64,000 nucleotides of DNA from Cryobacterium lactosi (GCF_004403945.1 NZ_SOHM01000047.1:1-64000); one strand, 5' to 3'. Numbered from the stretch's first letter, positions 23,803 to 34,201 are shown. Made by a program: numbers and translations. Notes: generated by a model from the sequence alone, not told the origin.

Positions 23803-24834
23803 TTACTTCGTTCCCCAGCTCGTCAGCTTGACCTCATCGATCCACGGCCGACCGGAGTGCGACAGCGCGGCGATGTCGGCGTCGACCATGATGCGGGCCA
23901 GCTCAGCGGTATCGACTTCGGCCTTCCAGCCGAGCTTGTCCTGGGCCTTGGACGCGTCGCCGACGAGGGCGTCGACCTCGGTGGGGCGCAGGTAGCGTTC
24001 GTCGAAGCGGACGTGCTCTTCCCAGTTCAAGCCGGCGTGGCTGAACGAGGTTTCCACGAAGTCACGCACCGTGAAGTTACCGCCGGTGGCCAGGACGAAG
24101 TCGTCCGGCTCGTCGGCCTGCAGCATCCGCCACATACCCTCAACGTATTCCGCGGCGTAGCCCCAGTCGCGGATCGAGTCCAGGTTGCCCAGGTAGACGT
24201 GATCCTGGGTGCCGGCCTTGATCGCCGCGACGGCACGGGTGATCTTGCGCGTCACGAACGTTTCACCACGGCGCGGGGACTCGTGGTTGAACAAGATCCC
24301 GTTCACGGCGAACATGTCGTACGCCTCCCGGTAGTTCTTCGTCACCCAGTACGAATACACCTTCGCGGCACCATACGGGGAACGCGGGTAGAACGGGGTG
24401 TCCTCGTTCTGCGGCGGCGGCGTCGCACCGAACATCTCCGAACTCGACGCCTGGTAGAACCGCGGGTGAATACCCGCCATCCGCACCGCTTCCAGCAAAC
24501 GAATGGTGCCCATCCCGGTCGTGTCACCGGTGTGCTCAGGCTCATCGAAAGACACCCGCACGTGCGACTGCGCGGCCAGATTGTAGACCTCGTCCGGCTG
24601 AATCTCGGCCAGGAGCGTCACCAGACGGGACCCGTCGGAAAGGTCGCCGTAGTGCAGGAACAGCTTCGCCGACGGGTCATGCGGGTCCACGTAGAGGTGA
24701 TCAATCCGCGAGGTGTTGAAGGTCGACGCGCGACGGATCAAGCCGTGCACCTCGTAACCCTTGGCGAGCAGAAGCTCGGCCAGGTAGGAACCATCCTGGC
24801 CAGTGATACCGGTAATGAACGCGCGCTTAGTCAA
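23803..24834 (-). CDS. gmd: GDP-mannose 4,6-dehydratase
   Basis: 343 residues from TTG at 24834 (GGGGGA lies 4 nt upstream); an ATG at 24909 would add 25 Cys-rich, unlikely residues. NADP-binding [15 protein letters not shown], the YxxxK motif as [12 protein letters not shown], and the signature [18 protein letters not shown]. It converts GDP-D-mannose to GDP-4-keto-6-deoxy-D-mannose, substrate of Fcl. Gmd, Fcl and the DUF4012 gene form one tightly packed operon. No manC gene (GDP-mannose formation) is visible in the window. Confidence 0.95.
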   Translation of the reverse strand: MTKRAFITGITGQDGSYLAELLLAKGYEVHGLIRRASTFNTSRIDHLYVDPHDPSAKLFLHYGDLSDGSRLVTLLAEIQPDEVYNLAAQSHVRVSFDEPEHTGDTTGMGTIRLLEAVRMAGIHPRFYQASSSEMFGATPPPQNEDTPFYPRSPYGAAKVYSYWVTKNYREAYDMFAVNGILFNHESPRRGETFVTRKITRAVAAIKAGTQDHVYLGNLDSIRDWGYAAEYVEGMWRMLQADEPDDFVLATGGNFTVRDFVETSFSHAGLNWEEHVRFDERYLRPTEVDALVGDASKAQDKLGWKAEVDTAELARIMVDADIAALSHSGRPWIDEVKLTSWGTK

Positions 24835-24963
24835 TTGATCCCCCAGGGGTGTCGGGCAACAACAATCGGACATGACGTCCGTCGTCAATGCCGGGCTGTT
24901 TCGCTTCAAGGCTGAGCATATGGATTCGAATGCAGGGACGCAAACGGGGGGTACCCGAGTGTG

Positions 24964-26253
24964 TCATCGGCGAGTGCCGGCACGGGTCACAATCCTGTGT
25001 AGCCACCTTGCGAACTTGTCGATGGCCGCTCCCTCGCCCAGCACGTCCGTGCGGTAGCGGAACCCGTTTTCGCCCAAGCTGCGGGCAAGAACAGCGTCAG
25101 AACCGAGCGCAAGGGCGGCGTCTAGGAGCGCCTGCGGGTCGCCGGCCGAGACGATCCGGCCAGCGTTGGCTGCTTCGATCTCGCTGGCGGTGAGCCCATC
25201 GGGATCGGTAGCGCCGATGACGGGGCGGGCCGCGTTGAAGTAGGAGGTGAGCTTGCTGGGCACTGCCATCTCGGACACACCCGGCTTTTCATTGACGAGC
25301 AGCACGTCCGCTGACGCAAGCGCGTCTTGGAAGCCGGCATCGTCCAACGACCCGATGAACTGCAAGCGTGTGACGCTCGCGCCGAGGGCCTGGAGCTCGT
25401 CGCGTTGGCTGCCGTTGCCTAACAACACGAATCGCACCGGACGCTCCTGCTCGTCTGCAAGACCGGCCGCATGCACGACATTCTCGAGGCCCTGTTTTAC
25501 GCCCATATTGCCCGCATGCAGCACGATGGTCTCACCGTCCGCCCAGCCGTGACGGGCCCTTGTGGCAACAACGTCAGTCGGCGCGGCAGGGTCGAGGTGT
25601 GTCCAGTTGCGCACAACTTCAATCCGCTCGGCGGCGACACCGAGCCGTCGGCTGAGATGCTCGCCGAATCTGTCGTGAATCACGACGACACCCGAAGCTG
25701 CCCTGAGGGTGGTCTTCTCCACCCACGTGATGAGCTTCGCAACCGGGCCAACGCCCATTCCGGTTTCGGTGATTCCGAGGCTGTAGATGTCTTGCACCCA
25801 GACATTCACGAGCGGCCGCGTTGGGCTCAGTCGCGCGCGTGCCATGGCGAGCGCCGTGGAAAACAGCGCGGGTGACACCATCACGATGACATCGGGGTTG
25901 CCCCAGCGGGCGAACACCAGGCGCAATCCGAAGGTGAGCTCCGAAACGAGCCGATTCAGGCCGCCGGGCTTGGCAGGTACGTAGTGCCGCAATCGGGTGA
26001 CCGTTACCCCATCAATGACCTCAGTGCTCCTCCAGCGGCCGTAACCGTCGTGGATCTCCCATTCGGGGTAATGCGGGTGGGCAGTTAGCGCGCTCACCGC
26101 AACACCGCGCTCCGCCAATCCACGTGCTAAAGCGCTGGTGTACGGTGATATTCCGGTGGTCTCCGGCGCATAGTTGAGTCCGATAATGAGAACTCTTGGG
26201 GAGGATCCCTCGGACCCACTCGCCGTGGGCAGCGGGACGTCTAGACGCGTCAC
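24964..26253 (-). CDS. Glycosyltransferase family 4, WcaI-like
   Basis: 429 residues, GT-B fold. N-terminal GLNYAPETTGISPYTSALARGLAERGH-type segment (here ...AERGVAV) matches colanic-acid WcaI/fucosyltransferase-like enzymes; the C-terminal domain has HAGNMGVKQGLENVVHAA, the VLLGNGSQRDEL strand, and VNEKPGVSEMAVPSKLTSYF before the ATDPDG/EIE nucleotide-sugar contact. It should add a sugar (possibly fucose) to the lipid-linked repeat unit on the cytoplasmic side. GTG start with GAGGAAG about 10 nt upstream. It reads away from the wcaF-like gene. Confidence 0.88.
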   Translation of the reverse strand: MTRLDVPLPTASGSEGSSPRVLIIGLNYAPETTGISPYTSALARGLAERGVAVSALTAHPHYPEWEIHDGYGRWRSTEVIDGVTVTRLRHYVPAKPGGLNRLVSELTFGLRLVFARWGNPDVIVMVSPALFSTALAMARARLSPTRPLVNVWVQDIYSLGITETGMGVGPVAKLITWVEKTTLRAASGVVVIHDRFGEHLSRRLGVAAERIEVVRNWTHLDPAAPTDVVATRARHGWADGETIVLHAGNMGVKQGLENVVHAAGLADEQERPVRFVLLGNGSQRDELQALGASVTRLQFIGSLDDAGFQDALASADVLLVNEKPGVSEMAVPSKLTSYFNAARPVIGATDPDGLTASEIEAANAGRIVSAGDPQALLDAALALGSDAVLARSLGENGFRYRTDVLGEGAAIDKFARWLHRIVTRAGTRR

Positions 26254-26572
26254 AATGGAGCTACTTCCTCTGTCGCAGGTCCGAGCACCGCGAAGTGTGC
26301 CAACCCAGCTTCATTTCTTCTCACGAGAATCCCCCCAAGTGGATCGATGTTCCCAATCGCTGCGCCCAATGTGGTCGCCCCCATCCGGGTGTCAATCACG
26401 GTGTGGAATCCCAGCCTAACCACGACAGCACCCCGGCCCCCAAATGCGGGGACGTCGACAGGGTAAATTGCGAGTTTCGGACACGTTACAATTCAGCACA
26501 CACCCACCCGCGCGCCCTGGACGGGGTGCAGAGGCGAGACAATATGGGGACGGGCAATTTTGGGAGGACTCC
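26254..26572. other. 319-bp divergent intergenic region
   Basis: It separates the leftward GT4 gene and the rightward acetyltransferase gene and should hold both promoters. AT-richer than neighbouring coding DNA. TACAAT at about 26485-26490 is a possible -10 box on the plus strand, but no -35 at a good distance was found. No open frame with credible signals. Confidence 0.3.
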
Positions 26573-27160
26573 ATGGGATTCAGGGAACCGAATCAGCCAA
26601 GCAACGTGCGCGTAATCGACTTGGCTGACGCGCCAGGCGAGAAAACCGCATGGGACAGGCCGAAAGCACAGGTCTACCTTTGGGCGATCGTCGAACTGCT
26701 TCTCATCACCAACGCATGGCAAGTCAGTTCTACCCTGCGAATCCGCGCCCTTCGCCTTTTCGGCGCGGAGATCGGCGACGGAGTCATCTTCCGGCCCCGC
26801 ACACGAGTGAAATTCCCGTGGAAGTTGCACATCGGCGACCGGGCCTGGATTGGTGAGGGCGTTTGGTTTCACAATCAGGACCACATCCACATCGGAAGCG
26901 ATGTCGTTATTTCTCAAGAGACATTCCTCACCACTGGCACTCACGCCTACCGAAGGGACATGTCTCTACTCACCCGGCCGATTCTGATCGAATCTGGAGT
27001 TTGGATTACTTCACGCTGCATGGTCCTGGGCGGAGTCACCGTTGGGACCTCTGCTCTAGTCAAGCCGATGTCATTGGTCTCCGAAGATGTGGCCCCGAAC
27101 ACAATTGTTGGGGGAAATCCCGCACGTCCATTGGGTACGAGATTTCCCACCGCCGCCTAG
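26573..27160 (+). CDS. WcaF-like hexapeptide-repeat acetyltransferase
   Basis: 195 residues; GGGAGG lies 6-7 nt before the ATG. The N-terminal helices (QVYLWAIVELLLITNAWQVS) are followed by left-handed beta-helix repeats (IGDGVIF, IGDRAWIGEGVWFHN, IGSDVVISQET, WITSRCMVLGGVTVGTSALV) and NPARPLG, as in colanic-acid WcaF acetyltransferases; GTHAYRRDMSL supplies the catalytic-type His. It probably O-acetylates the repeat unit from acetyl-CoA. It is the only plus-strand gene within the polysaccharide block, and its end overlaps the next gene by 4 bp tail to tail. Confidence 0.88.
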   Translation: MGFREPNQPSNVRVIDLADAPGEKTAWDRPKAQVYLWAIVELLLITNAWQVSSTLRIRALRLFGAEIGDGVIFRPRTRVKFPWKLHIGDRAWIGEGVWFHNQDHIHIGSDVVISQETFLTTGTHAYRRDMSLLTRPILIESGVWITSRCMVLGGVTVGTSALVKPMSLVSEDVAPNTIVGGNPARPLGTRFPTAA

Positions 27161-27738
27161 CCTGTCCTGCCCCGTAGCGCGGCTGAGTGCGACTCCCGCT
27201 CTTCAGCGGAATTGAACCTGTGCTTTACGACCCTCGCTGGATTGCCGACGGCGATGCCGTATGACTCGACATCCTTTGTGACCACGGCTCCGGCGCCGAT
27301 GATGGCTCCATCCCCGATTTGAACTCCGCCCAGAACGATGACTCCGCCGCCTATCCACACGTCGCGGCCAATCTGTACAGAGTCGAGCGGAATGTTCTCG
27401 CGATCGCCCACCCAAGTTGAAAAGGCCATGGGCATGCCAACTTGATCCGTGTCGTGATCCGCCCGCCCAACGATTTGCACGCCCCGGCCGATGAGGCAGT
27501 AGTCGCCTATCGTTCCGTCCACCTCGATCACCGAGCGTTGACCGAGCGACACATTGTCGCCGACAATCAGCCCGTGCAAAGAATTAATGGAACTACCGCG
27601 GCCCAACCTCAGATTGAGACCGTGTGTAACTTTGCCGTGCACGGCGATCCGCCTCATCACACCTCGCACTATTCGTTCCAGTGGCGCCGGGATTCTGCTT
27701 CGGTTCTCCGGAACCCTAATCATTGAATTCTCGGCCAT
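27157..27738 (-). CDS. Hexapeptide-repeat acyltransferase (LbH family)
   Basis: 193 residues. Repeats run through LIVGDNVSLGQRSVIEVDGTIGD, IGRGVQIVG, then IGRDVWIGGGVIVLGGVQIGDGAIIGAGAVVTKDV and NPARVVKHRF, the standard end of maltose/galactoside-type acetyltransferases. The catalytic His is in GRADHDTDQVG. A second O-acetyltransferase in the cluster suggests two acetylation sites or an N-acetylation step. The start lies inside the upstream GT4 gene (19-bp overlap), so the two are co-translated. Confidence 0.85.
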   Translation of the reverse strand: MAENSMIRVPENRSRIPAPLERIVRGVMRRIAVHGKVTHGLNLRLGRGSSINSLHGLIVGDNVSLGQRSVIEVDGTIGDYCLIGRGVQIVGRADHDTDQVGMPMAFSTWVGDRENIPLDSVQIGRDVWIGGGVIVLGGVQIGDGAIIGAGAVVTKDVESYGIAVGNPARVVKHRFNSAEERESHSAALRGRTG

Positions 27739-28841
27739 CCGTCTGCCCCCAATCTTTGATCGTCATTGCGCAGGGCATGCTTTATACCCGACGCCATCGC
27801 CTCCGCAGAATATGCCTGACGGACAGAGTCTGCGAGTGCAGAACGCTCGGCTCCTGCCCCTTGTCTCGGGAATGAATCCAAGGTGCGCGCGAGCGACGCC
27901 GGGTCGTCTGTGTCGAAGAACGCCACCCCACCGAACCTTGCAAGTTCGATTTCAGGGGCGTGCGGTTCGTCCCGCGAAATTGCCATGGGCACTCCAAAAC
28001 CCAGACTCTGTGTCAAACTCAACCCAACGTAGCCAGGGGAAACGGAACAAACGGCACCTGCATACAACGCCTGCAGTTCACTAACCTCCGCAACTTGCCC
28101 GAGGAAACTCACCTCGTCTTTGGATCCACCGAGAGAAGTCACTAGCTGTTGTAGCCTCACTAGCTCTTCCCCCTGTCCCGCGATGAGGAGTCTCGCACCG
28201 GACTTCCGGAGCTCACTCTGCAGGAAGCCCCGGATGAGTACCTCGACCTTCTTGTCCGCAACCAGCCGCCCGACATAAAGCACGTGGGAGTAGGAGTCGT
28301 TGGTACTAGATGCACCCATCTCGTTCGCCCGATATAGAGAGTTCGGAGCTACCCAGACCGGCGAATTTGGGAGTTCTGCGCGCGCGGGCAGGACGCTGTC
28401 GTAACCGTATAAGACCGTGCCTTGAGCCAGCCTCCTCATCAGCCGTCTCAGTGAAGCTGTTTTGCTCTCACCCCCCGCTCGCGGATGCAGATGGCCCCAA
28501 AGGAGAGTTCTCCTGCGGCCTACGCGACGGAGGATGAGAAGCACCCAGGCAGTCGCGCTCCTGGGGTTAAGGTCGAGAATCGTCGTCTGAGCGCGAAGGG
28601 CCGCACCCCAGTGTCCCGTTTGAATGAGCCCGCGTCCAGCGATAACTGTGTTCGTCACGAGTTGATAGAGAGAACTGTCTATGCCAGTTCGAATCGTCGG
28701 ATCGATGTGTCTGGACCCCGCATAGAGGCCCACATTGAGGTTCTCCGTCTCTGCGAGGGACTCAATGCACTTCTGTCGGTAGAAGGGAAGCACCGCCAGG
28801 TATAGGACAAACGGCGGAGGACCCTGACTGCTAGTGGTCAT
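27720..28841 (-). CDS. Glycosyltransferase family 4
   Basis: 373 residues. The C-terminal GT-B domain is clear: HVLYVGRLVADKKVEVLIRGF, LLIAGQGEELVRLQQL, VSFLGQVAEVSELQALYAGA, and the SVSPGYVGLSLTQSLGFGVPM segment, in which GLSLTQS stands where EG-xxxxE (sugar-nucleotide contact) is usual. The N-terminal half is divergent and Arg-rich. It should transfer one sugar during repeat-unit assembly; donor and acceptor are not predictable. Codon use here is less GC-rich than in flanking housekeeping genes. Confidence 0.82.
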   Translation of the reverse strand: MTTSSQGPPPFVLYLAVLPFYRQKCIESLAETENLNVGLYAGSRHIDPTIRTGIDSSLYQLVTNTVIAGRGLIQTGHWGAALRAQTTILDLNPRSATAWVLLILRRVGRRRTLLWGHLHPRAGGESKTASLRRLMRRLAQGTVLYGYDSVLPARAELPNSPVWVAPNSLYRANEMGASSTNDSYSHVLYVGRLVADKKVEVLIRGFLQSELRKSGARLLIAGQGEELVRLQQLVTSLGGSKDEVSFLGQVAEVSELQALYAGAVCSVSPGYVGLSLTQSLGFGVPMAISRDEPHAPEIELARFGGVAFFDTDDPASLARTLDSFPRQGAGAERSALADSVRQAYSAEAMASGIKHALRNDDQRLGADGWPRIQ

Positions 28842-28903
28842 AACGTTCCCTTTCGCGTAAGGATCTGTGAGATGCGCTGACTCCAGTCACGCTGGCACCG
28901 GAG

Positions 28904-29983
28904 TTACAAGAACTCCTGGACTCTGCTCTTCAAGACATGAAGTCGGCTCCTAGCCGCATCGACGTCCAGACTCAAAGTCTGCTTCCGCGCTTGGAAGCCG
29001 CTCGCCAGGAGTGTTTCCAAGACAGGCGCGGACGAACCTACCGACGGTACCGAAACCAATTGAATCCAGGGTGAGAGAGTAGTGGGGAGCTTGTCGGCGG
29101 ATGGTTCGACGACGGCGACTGGGAACGCTCCATGCTGAATTCCCAGAATCAGCGCGTGAAGCCTATTGCTGATCACGATGTCTGCTTCGGCGTAGGCAGC
29201 TCGAATCGTATCGAACTGGTCAAGGTGGGACTTTGAGCCCCAGAGAATGGCGTCGAGCCCGAACTCGTATGCGAGCTCACTGTGCTGATTGTCGTCTCGT
29301 TTAACCTGGGTAACGAACTTCACGTCGTAGCCAGCGCCCTTGAGGACCTCAACCGCAGTCTTGACCATTTCGCGGTCGACTTTTCTGTCCCCGCGGAGCG
29401 ATATCAGTGCCAACCCCTTTCGTGCACTTGCGAACCCAGAATGGGCAAAGGCCAAGTCCGGTTGCATTTCCAGGGCGCTTCCTAGCGCCGATGACGATGC
29501 ATTGTCCCGCACGGTATATATGGCGAACTTGTTCACCAGGGCTCGTTCGATTGCTTTCGCGAGACGGCCCGATCCTCTCAACGCTCGTCCGACCGCGATC
29601 GCATGCCCGCCAGAGAGCCTTACCAACGTCACGTTTGCAAAATTGGCGAGAGTTTTAGCTAGTATTTTGGGCTGGGTGCCGAGAAGTTGTGGCCCGGGCG
29701 CGAAGGCAATGGAAGCACGTCGCGCCAAGATAGCCCTTAGCAGCAGGACCTGGAACTTAATCGGCGAACGAACCACCCGCACGTTCGACGAGAATGCGAA
29801 AGCGTCAATGTAGGACTGAGGCATGGTACCGACGAAAACGGTGACTGACCGTTCTCCTTCTGACACCCAATCAACGAGAGTCTGACGAATTTCGATGTCG
29901 CCCAGGTTGTCCCACTGGGCACTGACACTGCAGAAAAGAATGCGGCGACGCATTGGCTCACTTTCAACTTCGGCTTGTCTCAT
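28904..29983 (-). CDS. Polysaccharide pyruvyl transferase family protein
   Basis: 359 residues from ATG 29983, which overlaps the flippase stop as ATGA and has AAGGAA 8 nt upstream. The family layout is visible: N-terminal SAQWDNLGDIEIRQTLVDW, LSGGHAIAVGRA, ALISLRGDRKVDREM mid-protein, and the C-terminal AEADIVISNRLHALILGIQHGAFPVAV, where the NRLHALI signature identifies the CsaB/WcaK group. It transfers pyruvate from PEP to a sugar, giving ketal-linked, acidic pyruvate. Part of the flippase-polymerase operon. Confidence 0.85.
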   Translation of the reverse strand: MRQAEVESEPMRRRILFCSVSAQWDNLGDIEIRQTLVDWVSEGERSVTVFVGTMPQSYIDAFAFSSNVRVVRSPIKFQVLLLRAILARRASIAFAPGPQLLGTQPKILAKTLANFANVTLVRLSGGHAIAVGRALRGSGRLAKAIERALVNKFAIYTVRDNASSSALGSALEMQPDLAFAHSGFASARKGLALISLRGDRKVDREMVKTAVEVLKGAGYDVKFVTQVKRDDNQHSELAYEFGLDAILWGSKSHLDQFDTIRAAYAEADIVISNRLHALILGIQHGAFPVAVVEPSADKLPTTLSPWIQLVSVPSVGSSAPVLETLLASGFQARKQTLSLDVDAARSRLHVLKSRVQEFL

Positions 29984-31239
29984 TGGTTCGGTTCCTTGCG
30001 AGCGATGAAGATCGTCACACGGCTCAGGAGTAGGACCGCCTGCACGACAAAGGCCAACGCGAGCGCCCAAGCTGCGCCGTAGGCCCCGCTAAAGGACGCG
30101 CCTAGGGCGCATCCAACCAGGCACACGATTGTCATCACCAGGGACGTCTTGGCAACAAAGTGTTTTAGGCCGACTCCCTGGAGCAAAGCTCCCAGCAGGG
30201 AAGCCGCTGCTGCAAAGACAAGGCCGGAAGTTGCGATCTGAATTGCTGGAACCGCACCTTTGTAGGCCTCGCCCAGGGCAAAAGGAACGAAGTACGGTAC
30301 AGCGAAAGCGATGGCTACGTACAAAAGCGCCAGACCTGCCAAGCATGCAACCACAAGTTTGACCAAGCCAAAAAGGTTCGAGTGGTTACGCCGAGAGGCC
30401 TGGGGCAGAAGTACAGTTGCGAGGGACGTGGGGAGTATGCGTAGTGGACCCGTTATGCGGCTTGCGGCAGCGTAGAACCCCGCCTGATGCGCACCGGCGA
30501 AAAAGGTGACGACGGTGACATCGAGATTCCGGGCCTGCGTTGCGACAGAATTCATCCAATACGGCCACGTCTGTATCAAGAGTTCGCGAACGGAGATTCG
30601 AACTGAAGGAGCCAAGCGCCGCACGACGAATGAGTGCGCGAATATCGAGGATCCGACCGCCGATACTGCTGACGCAACTGAAAAAGCGAGGATCGGCGGC
30701 ATGCCTGCAGTCCACATGCCGACAAAGAGCGCAAGGGCACTGGCACGTCGCATGACCAAGTTGCCCGTATTCACCCGTGCATCACCATCTGCAAGAATTA
30801 CGCCTAGCCAGACGTCGGCATTGCGTTCGCTGGCCACCCATATAGCCAGAGGGAGAATCTCCCAAAACCGGGAGTCTCCAGCCAAGGCCAGAACAATAAG
30901 GCAGCTAGCTGTAATTGCCGCGAGCACAAGCGACAACCCGTTGTTCACTTTGAGAGCCGGCGCGATAAAACCACTGTCGCGGTGCCGCGAACGTTCCCTC
31001 ACCACATAGGTAGAGATGCCTAAATCGAACACAGTTTGAGCTAACGTGGCGACGCCCAGAACCGCCGAGAACATTCCGAAGTCTTCGGGTGCTAGCGCTC
31101 GCGCTAGGAGCACGAACGTTAGGGCTTGGATCAACGCAGCCGCTATCCGGCCAGCCGCGACCCAAACAAACTGCGAGATCATGGTGATTCCGTTCAGAGT
31201 CGTTGGCGGTCGATTTTGCGCTTTGTGCTGCTCACTCAA
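29980..31239 (-). CDS. Wzx-type lipopolysaccharide/oligosaccharide flippase
   Basis: 419 residues with about 12 hydrophobic segments and the MATE-like polysaccharide-synthesis start FVWVAAGRIAAALIQALTFVLLARALAPEDFG, broken in LLARALAPEDFG, the hallmark of Wzx/RfbX proteins. It should flip undecaprenyl-diphosphate-linked repeat units to the outer face. The start overlaps the polymerase gene end by 8 bp, and its stop overlaps the pyruvyltransferase start. Confidence 0.88.
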   Translation of the reverse strand: MSEQHKAQNRPPTTLNGITMISQFVWVAAGRIAAALIQALTFVLLARALAPEDFGMFSAVLGVATLAQTVFDLGISTYVVRERSRHRDSGFIAPALKVNNGLSLVLAAITASCLIVLALAGDSRFWEILPLAIWVASERNADVWLGVILADGDARVNTGNLVMRRASALALFVGMWTAGMPPILAFSVASAVSAVGSSIFAHSFVVRRLAPSVRISVRELLIQTWPYWMNSVATQARNLDVTVVTFFAGAHQAGFYAAASRITGPLRILPTSLATVLLPQASRRNHSNLFGLVKLVVACLAGLALLYVAIAFAVPYFVPFALGEAYKGAVPAIQIATSGLVFAAAASLLGALLQGVGLKHFVAKTSLVMTIVCLVGCALGASFSGAYGAAWALALAFVVQAVLLLSRVTIFIARKEPNQ

Positions 31240-32683
31240 CCTTTGTTCCTACGTCCAGCCGTACGGCACTGGCATGTGGTGTCCTCACGCCTTGTGTGAC
31301 TGGCGGGCTGCTACCCGCAGCGGCCAGACGCCGAACGGCCCAGTCCACGATGAGTAGCACTATCCAACACTGAGCAGCTATCCAGAGCTGGGAAATGGGG
31401 TTTCCACGAACGATGACGGTAGCGAACCCGGCGAGAAGGAGCAGTAATCCTGTCATCTTCCCCTGGGATGCCCAGAGCCGGGATTCGAAGCCAGCGCAGA
31501 GCAGCCCCAGAACAAGCATGCCAATGACGACACCCGGGAATGCGAGATCGTAATAGAGGGTGCCGACAACGCTTGGGACTGGGCAAACTGCCTGCGCGCA
31601 GGTTCCCCCGAACGCTTGCAGCAGCAATTCGTTGCTCCAAGTCTGAAAAGGCAGAATGTTAGCCGGAATTGGAGCCAGAAGCGCTTCCCCCAGAGTTCCA
31701 CGGCCGAACCCATACGGTAGCGAATCTCCCAGCCGTGGCGCGAGGTAGGCCACATAATTGAACATCTCCGTGTCATATGACAAAAAGAAGCTATTGAGAA
31801 CTCCTTGAATACCTTCGGAACTGAAGTACTCACCCATTGCCCCAACAAGACTTGTGTCGCCCGTTCTGGATCCGGCGCTTCTGACGAACGGGAATATCGC
31901 CAAAGCGATAAATGCGGCTGCCGCTCCAATCAACCATCTCAATCTCAGGGTTCTCGTCCACCCTGGCCCGCAAGCCCCGAGCAACGCGGCGACGATTGAG
32001 GGAATCAGAAACCGGCGCGTCCCCAAAGCTGACGGGGGGATGATGCAAAGGGCAACTACGATCCAGTAGACCGCGGATTGGCGCGCGGTGTACGGAATGA
32101 ACCGTTCGAACCGAAACCGAGTAAGTGCCACAACGAGTGCCGCGATGACAGGCAGGGCAGGCACGAGCGCGGGAACGTTAAGAAGCGTCTCCCCGGCGGC
32201 CTGCGAGCGCCCGGCAAATAGGACTGCGATGTAGGCGACTCCGCCTCCCAGCACGATCATCGCGATAATCCAGATTCCGAGTACGCTCACCGCTGCAATA
32301 GCTGAGACAGCCGGCAACAAGCGCGGCTGCGGCTTTTCGAATTCCGATGGTTGATTCAAACGATTCGGGTTTGTTCTTGCCACGCCGGCGCGTTGACGAC
32401 CCATTATCGCCCCAAATAGATTGCCCGCGGCGAGGCACACTACTGCCACGAACCCGATAATCGCAGCGTCCTCAAACCCGGAAACCACGTCAAACCCGTA
32501 GAAATCGTAGGTCGAGGTAGACAGCATCAATAGCGGTCTGGCACCGAAGATGGCTACCAACATCAGCATCGATACCGAGAATGGCGACACAAGTCGTCCT
32601 TGGCGAAAGCGGGTTGTTAGCAGCCAGGCGGTCAGCCCGACAAACACTGTCAGCGTCGGCCAGAATGTGAGACTCTCAGACAT
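31232..32683 (-). CDS. O-antigen/exopolysaccharide polymerase-like membrane protein (Wzy)
   Basis: 483 residues, 11-12 hydrophobic segments and a large extracytoplasmic loop (about 270-370, PFVRSAGSRTGDTSLVGAMGEYFSSEG) as in Wzy polymerases of the oligosaccharide repeat unit family. Sequence identity among Wzy proteins is low, so the call combines topology with position between flippase and phosphoglycosyl transferase. It would polymerise repeat units at the outer membrane face. Confidence 0.75.
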   Translation of the reverse strand: MSESLTFWPTLTVFVGLTAWLLTTRFRQGRLVSPFSVSMLMLVAIFGARPLLMLSTSTYDFYGFDVVSGFEDAAIIGFVAVVCLAAGNLFGAIMGRQRAGVARTNPNRLNQPSEFEKPQPRLLPAVSAIAAVSVLGIWIIAMIVLGGGVAYIAVLFAGRSQAAGETLLNVPALVPALPVIAALVVALTRFRFERFIPYTARQSAVYWIVVALCIIPPSALGTRRFLIPSIVAALLGACGPGWTRTLRLRWLIGAAAAFIALAIFPFVRSAGSRTGDTSLVGAMGEYFSSEGIQGVLNSFFLSYDTEMFNYVAYLAPRLGDSLPYGFGRGTLGEALLAPIPANILPFQTWSNELLLQAFGGTCAQAVCPVPSVVGTLYYDLAFPGVVIGMLVLGLLCAGFESRLWASQGKMTGLLLLLAGFATVIVRGNPISQLWIAAQCWIVLLIVDWAVRRLAAAGSSPPVTQGVRTPHASAVRLDVGTKVE

Positions 32684-32701
32684 CTCCCACCTTGGCAGCC
32701 A

Positions 32702-34180
32702 CTAGTACGCTCCTTCGCGACTTAGAACTGTCTTAACAGTTCGCCAAAGGATCCCGACGTCGCCGACAATTGACCAGTTTTCAACGTAGTAGAGGTCCAG
32801 CCGCACGGTGTCCTCCCACGAAAGGTTTGAACGACCGCTGACTTGCCATAGGCCAGTTATCCCTGGTTTGACAAGGAACCTCCTATGAACGTGATGCTCG
32901 TATTCAGAAACTTCGCGTTCCAGTGGGGGGCGAGGACCGACCAGAGACATAGAGCCACCGAGGACGTTGAATAGCTGGGGTAGCTCATCGAGGCTAAACC
33001 GACGCAGGAATTTGCCGATCGGAGTGACGCGAGGATCGTCTTTCATTTTGAACATGACCGAGTTCCCCTCGGATTGTTCCTGCAGTGTCGACAACTGGGC
33101 CTCGGCGCCCGTATTCATAGAACGGAATTTCAGCATCTTGAAATGATTGCCGTTGATGCCCACACGGTTCTGACGAAATAGAACCGGTCCGGGGGTGCTA
33201 AGGCGTATTGCCACCGCGATTGCTGCCAGCAAAGGCGAAAGAAAGAAGACTAAAAGCGCACTGCCCAAAAGATCGAACCCTCGCTTAGCGTAGAGCTTGA
33301 TTCCCTCGTAGCGCGGAGTCTCTACGTGGATGAGGGGCAGTCCGGCAACCGGCCTTGTGTGAATGCGCGGTCCGCCGATGTCTGTGAGGCTGGGAGCCAC
33401 GACTAGGTGCTGACGACCTGGCTCGAGTCCCCAACTCAGCTCTCGCATTCGTTGTGGAGGGAGTTCGTCGCTACTGCTGACCACAACCGTGTCCGCGCCG
33501 ACGGTCGCCATGGCTTCCTGCACCCTGTCAATGTCCACGAACACAGGAATGCTCGAATCCGGCAGTGAGTAGGTTCCAGAATCACCGGGGATACATGCGC
33601 CGACGACCATGTACCCCGCCTCGGGGTGGCGGGCGAGTTCACGCGCCAGGTGCTCCGCAGAGGCACGCGAGCCAACGAGAAGAACCCTAGAAGAAAACTC
33701 TCCGTCGAGCCGTTTCGCGCCCAACCAAAGCCGCCATATCCACCGCGAAAACACAAGAACGGCCAGCCCAAGCGGGAATGCGATGAGAATGTAACCCCGA
33801 GCGAACTCGATCTGGAAAAGAAACGAAACGATTGCTACGAGTCCGAACAGCCGGAAGGTACCGTCGGCCACCATCCGATACTCCTGTGTACCAGTGCCGA
33901 GCACCCTGTATCCACGACTGCCGAAGATGCCGAGCATGAGCATCCAGGCCGTAATGATGGCAACGGAAATCGCCGTGTAGCTGACTGCCACCTCAGTGAG
34001 GTTGCCCCCAAAACGCACGTCTGCAGCGGCGACACCGAACCAGAGAATTTGAACACCGAAAACAACCCAAACGAGAACTAGAAGGTCGGTCAGCACTAAC
34101 CGAGATGCGTAGATATCACGCCAGTTGCGGCCCTCAGACCGAGCGTTAACGGAAACCTCGCCCGTTGTCGTCTTGCTCAT
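32702..34180 (-). CDS. Polyprenyl glycosylphosphotransferase (WbaP/CpsE-type initiating sugar transferase)
   Basis: 492 residues: four or five N-terminal membrane helices, a CoA-binding-like Rossmann domain ([24 protein letters not shown]), then the catalytic bacterial sugar transferase domain ([80 protein letters not shown]). It starts synthesis by moving sugar-1-phosphate onto undecaprenyl phosphate. The D/E and R residues of the catalytic SLDELPQ and GPRP motifs are present. It lies in the same operon as the tyrosine kinase and phosphatase, which often act on such enzymes. Confidence 0.92.
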   Translation of the reverse strand: MSKTTTGEVSVNARSEGRNWRDIYASRLVLTDLLVLVWVVFGVQILWFGVAAADVRFGGNLTEVAVSYTAISVAIITAWMLMLGIFGSRGYRVLGTGTQEYRMVADGTFRLFGLVAIVSFLFQIEFARGYILIAFPLGLAVLVFSRWIWRLWLGAKRLDGEFSSRVLLVGSRASAEHLARELARHPEAGYMVVGACIPGDSGTYSLPDSSIPVFVDIDRVQEAMATVGADTVVVSSSDELPPQRMRELSWGLEPGRQHLVVAPSLTDIGGPRIHTRPVAGLPLIHVETPRYEGIKLYAKRGFDLLGSALLVFFLSPLLAAIAVAIRLSTPGPVLFRQNRVGINGNHFKMLKFRSMNTGAEAQLSTLQEQSEGNSVMFKMKDDPRVTPIGKFLRRFSLDELPQLFNVLGGSMSLVGPRPPLEREVSEYEHHVHRRFLVKPGITGLWQVSGRSNLSWEDTVRLDLYYVENWSIVGDVGILWRTVKTVLSREGAY

Positions 34181-34201
34181 GTTCCCCCGCGTGACACGTG
34201 G

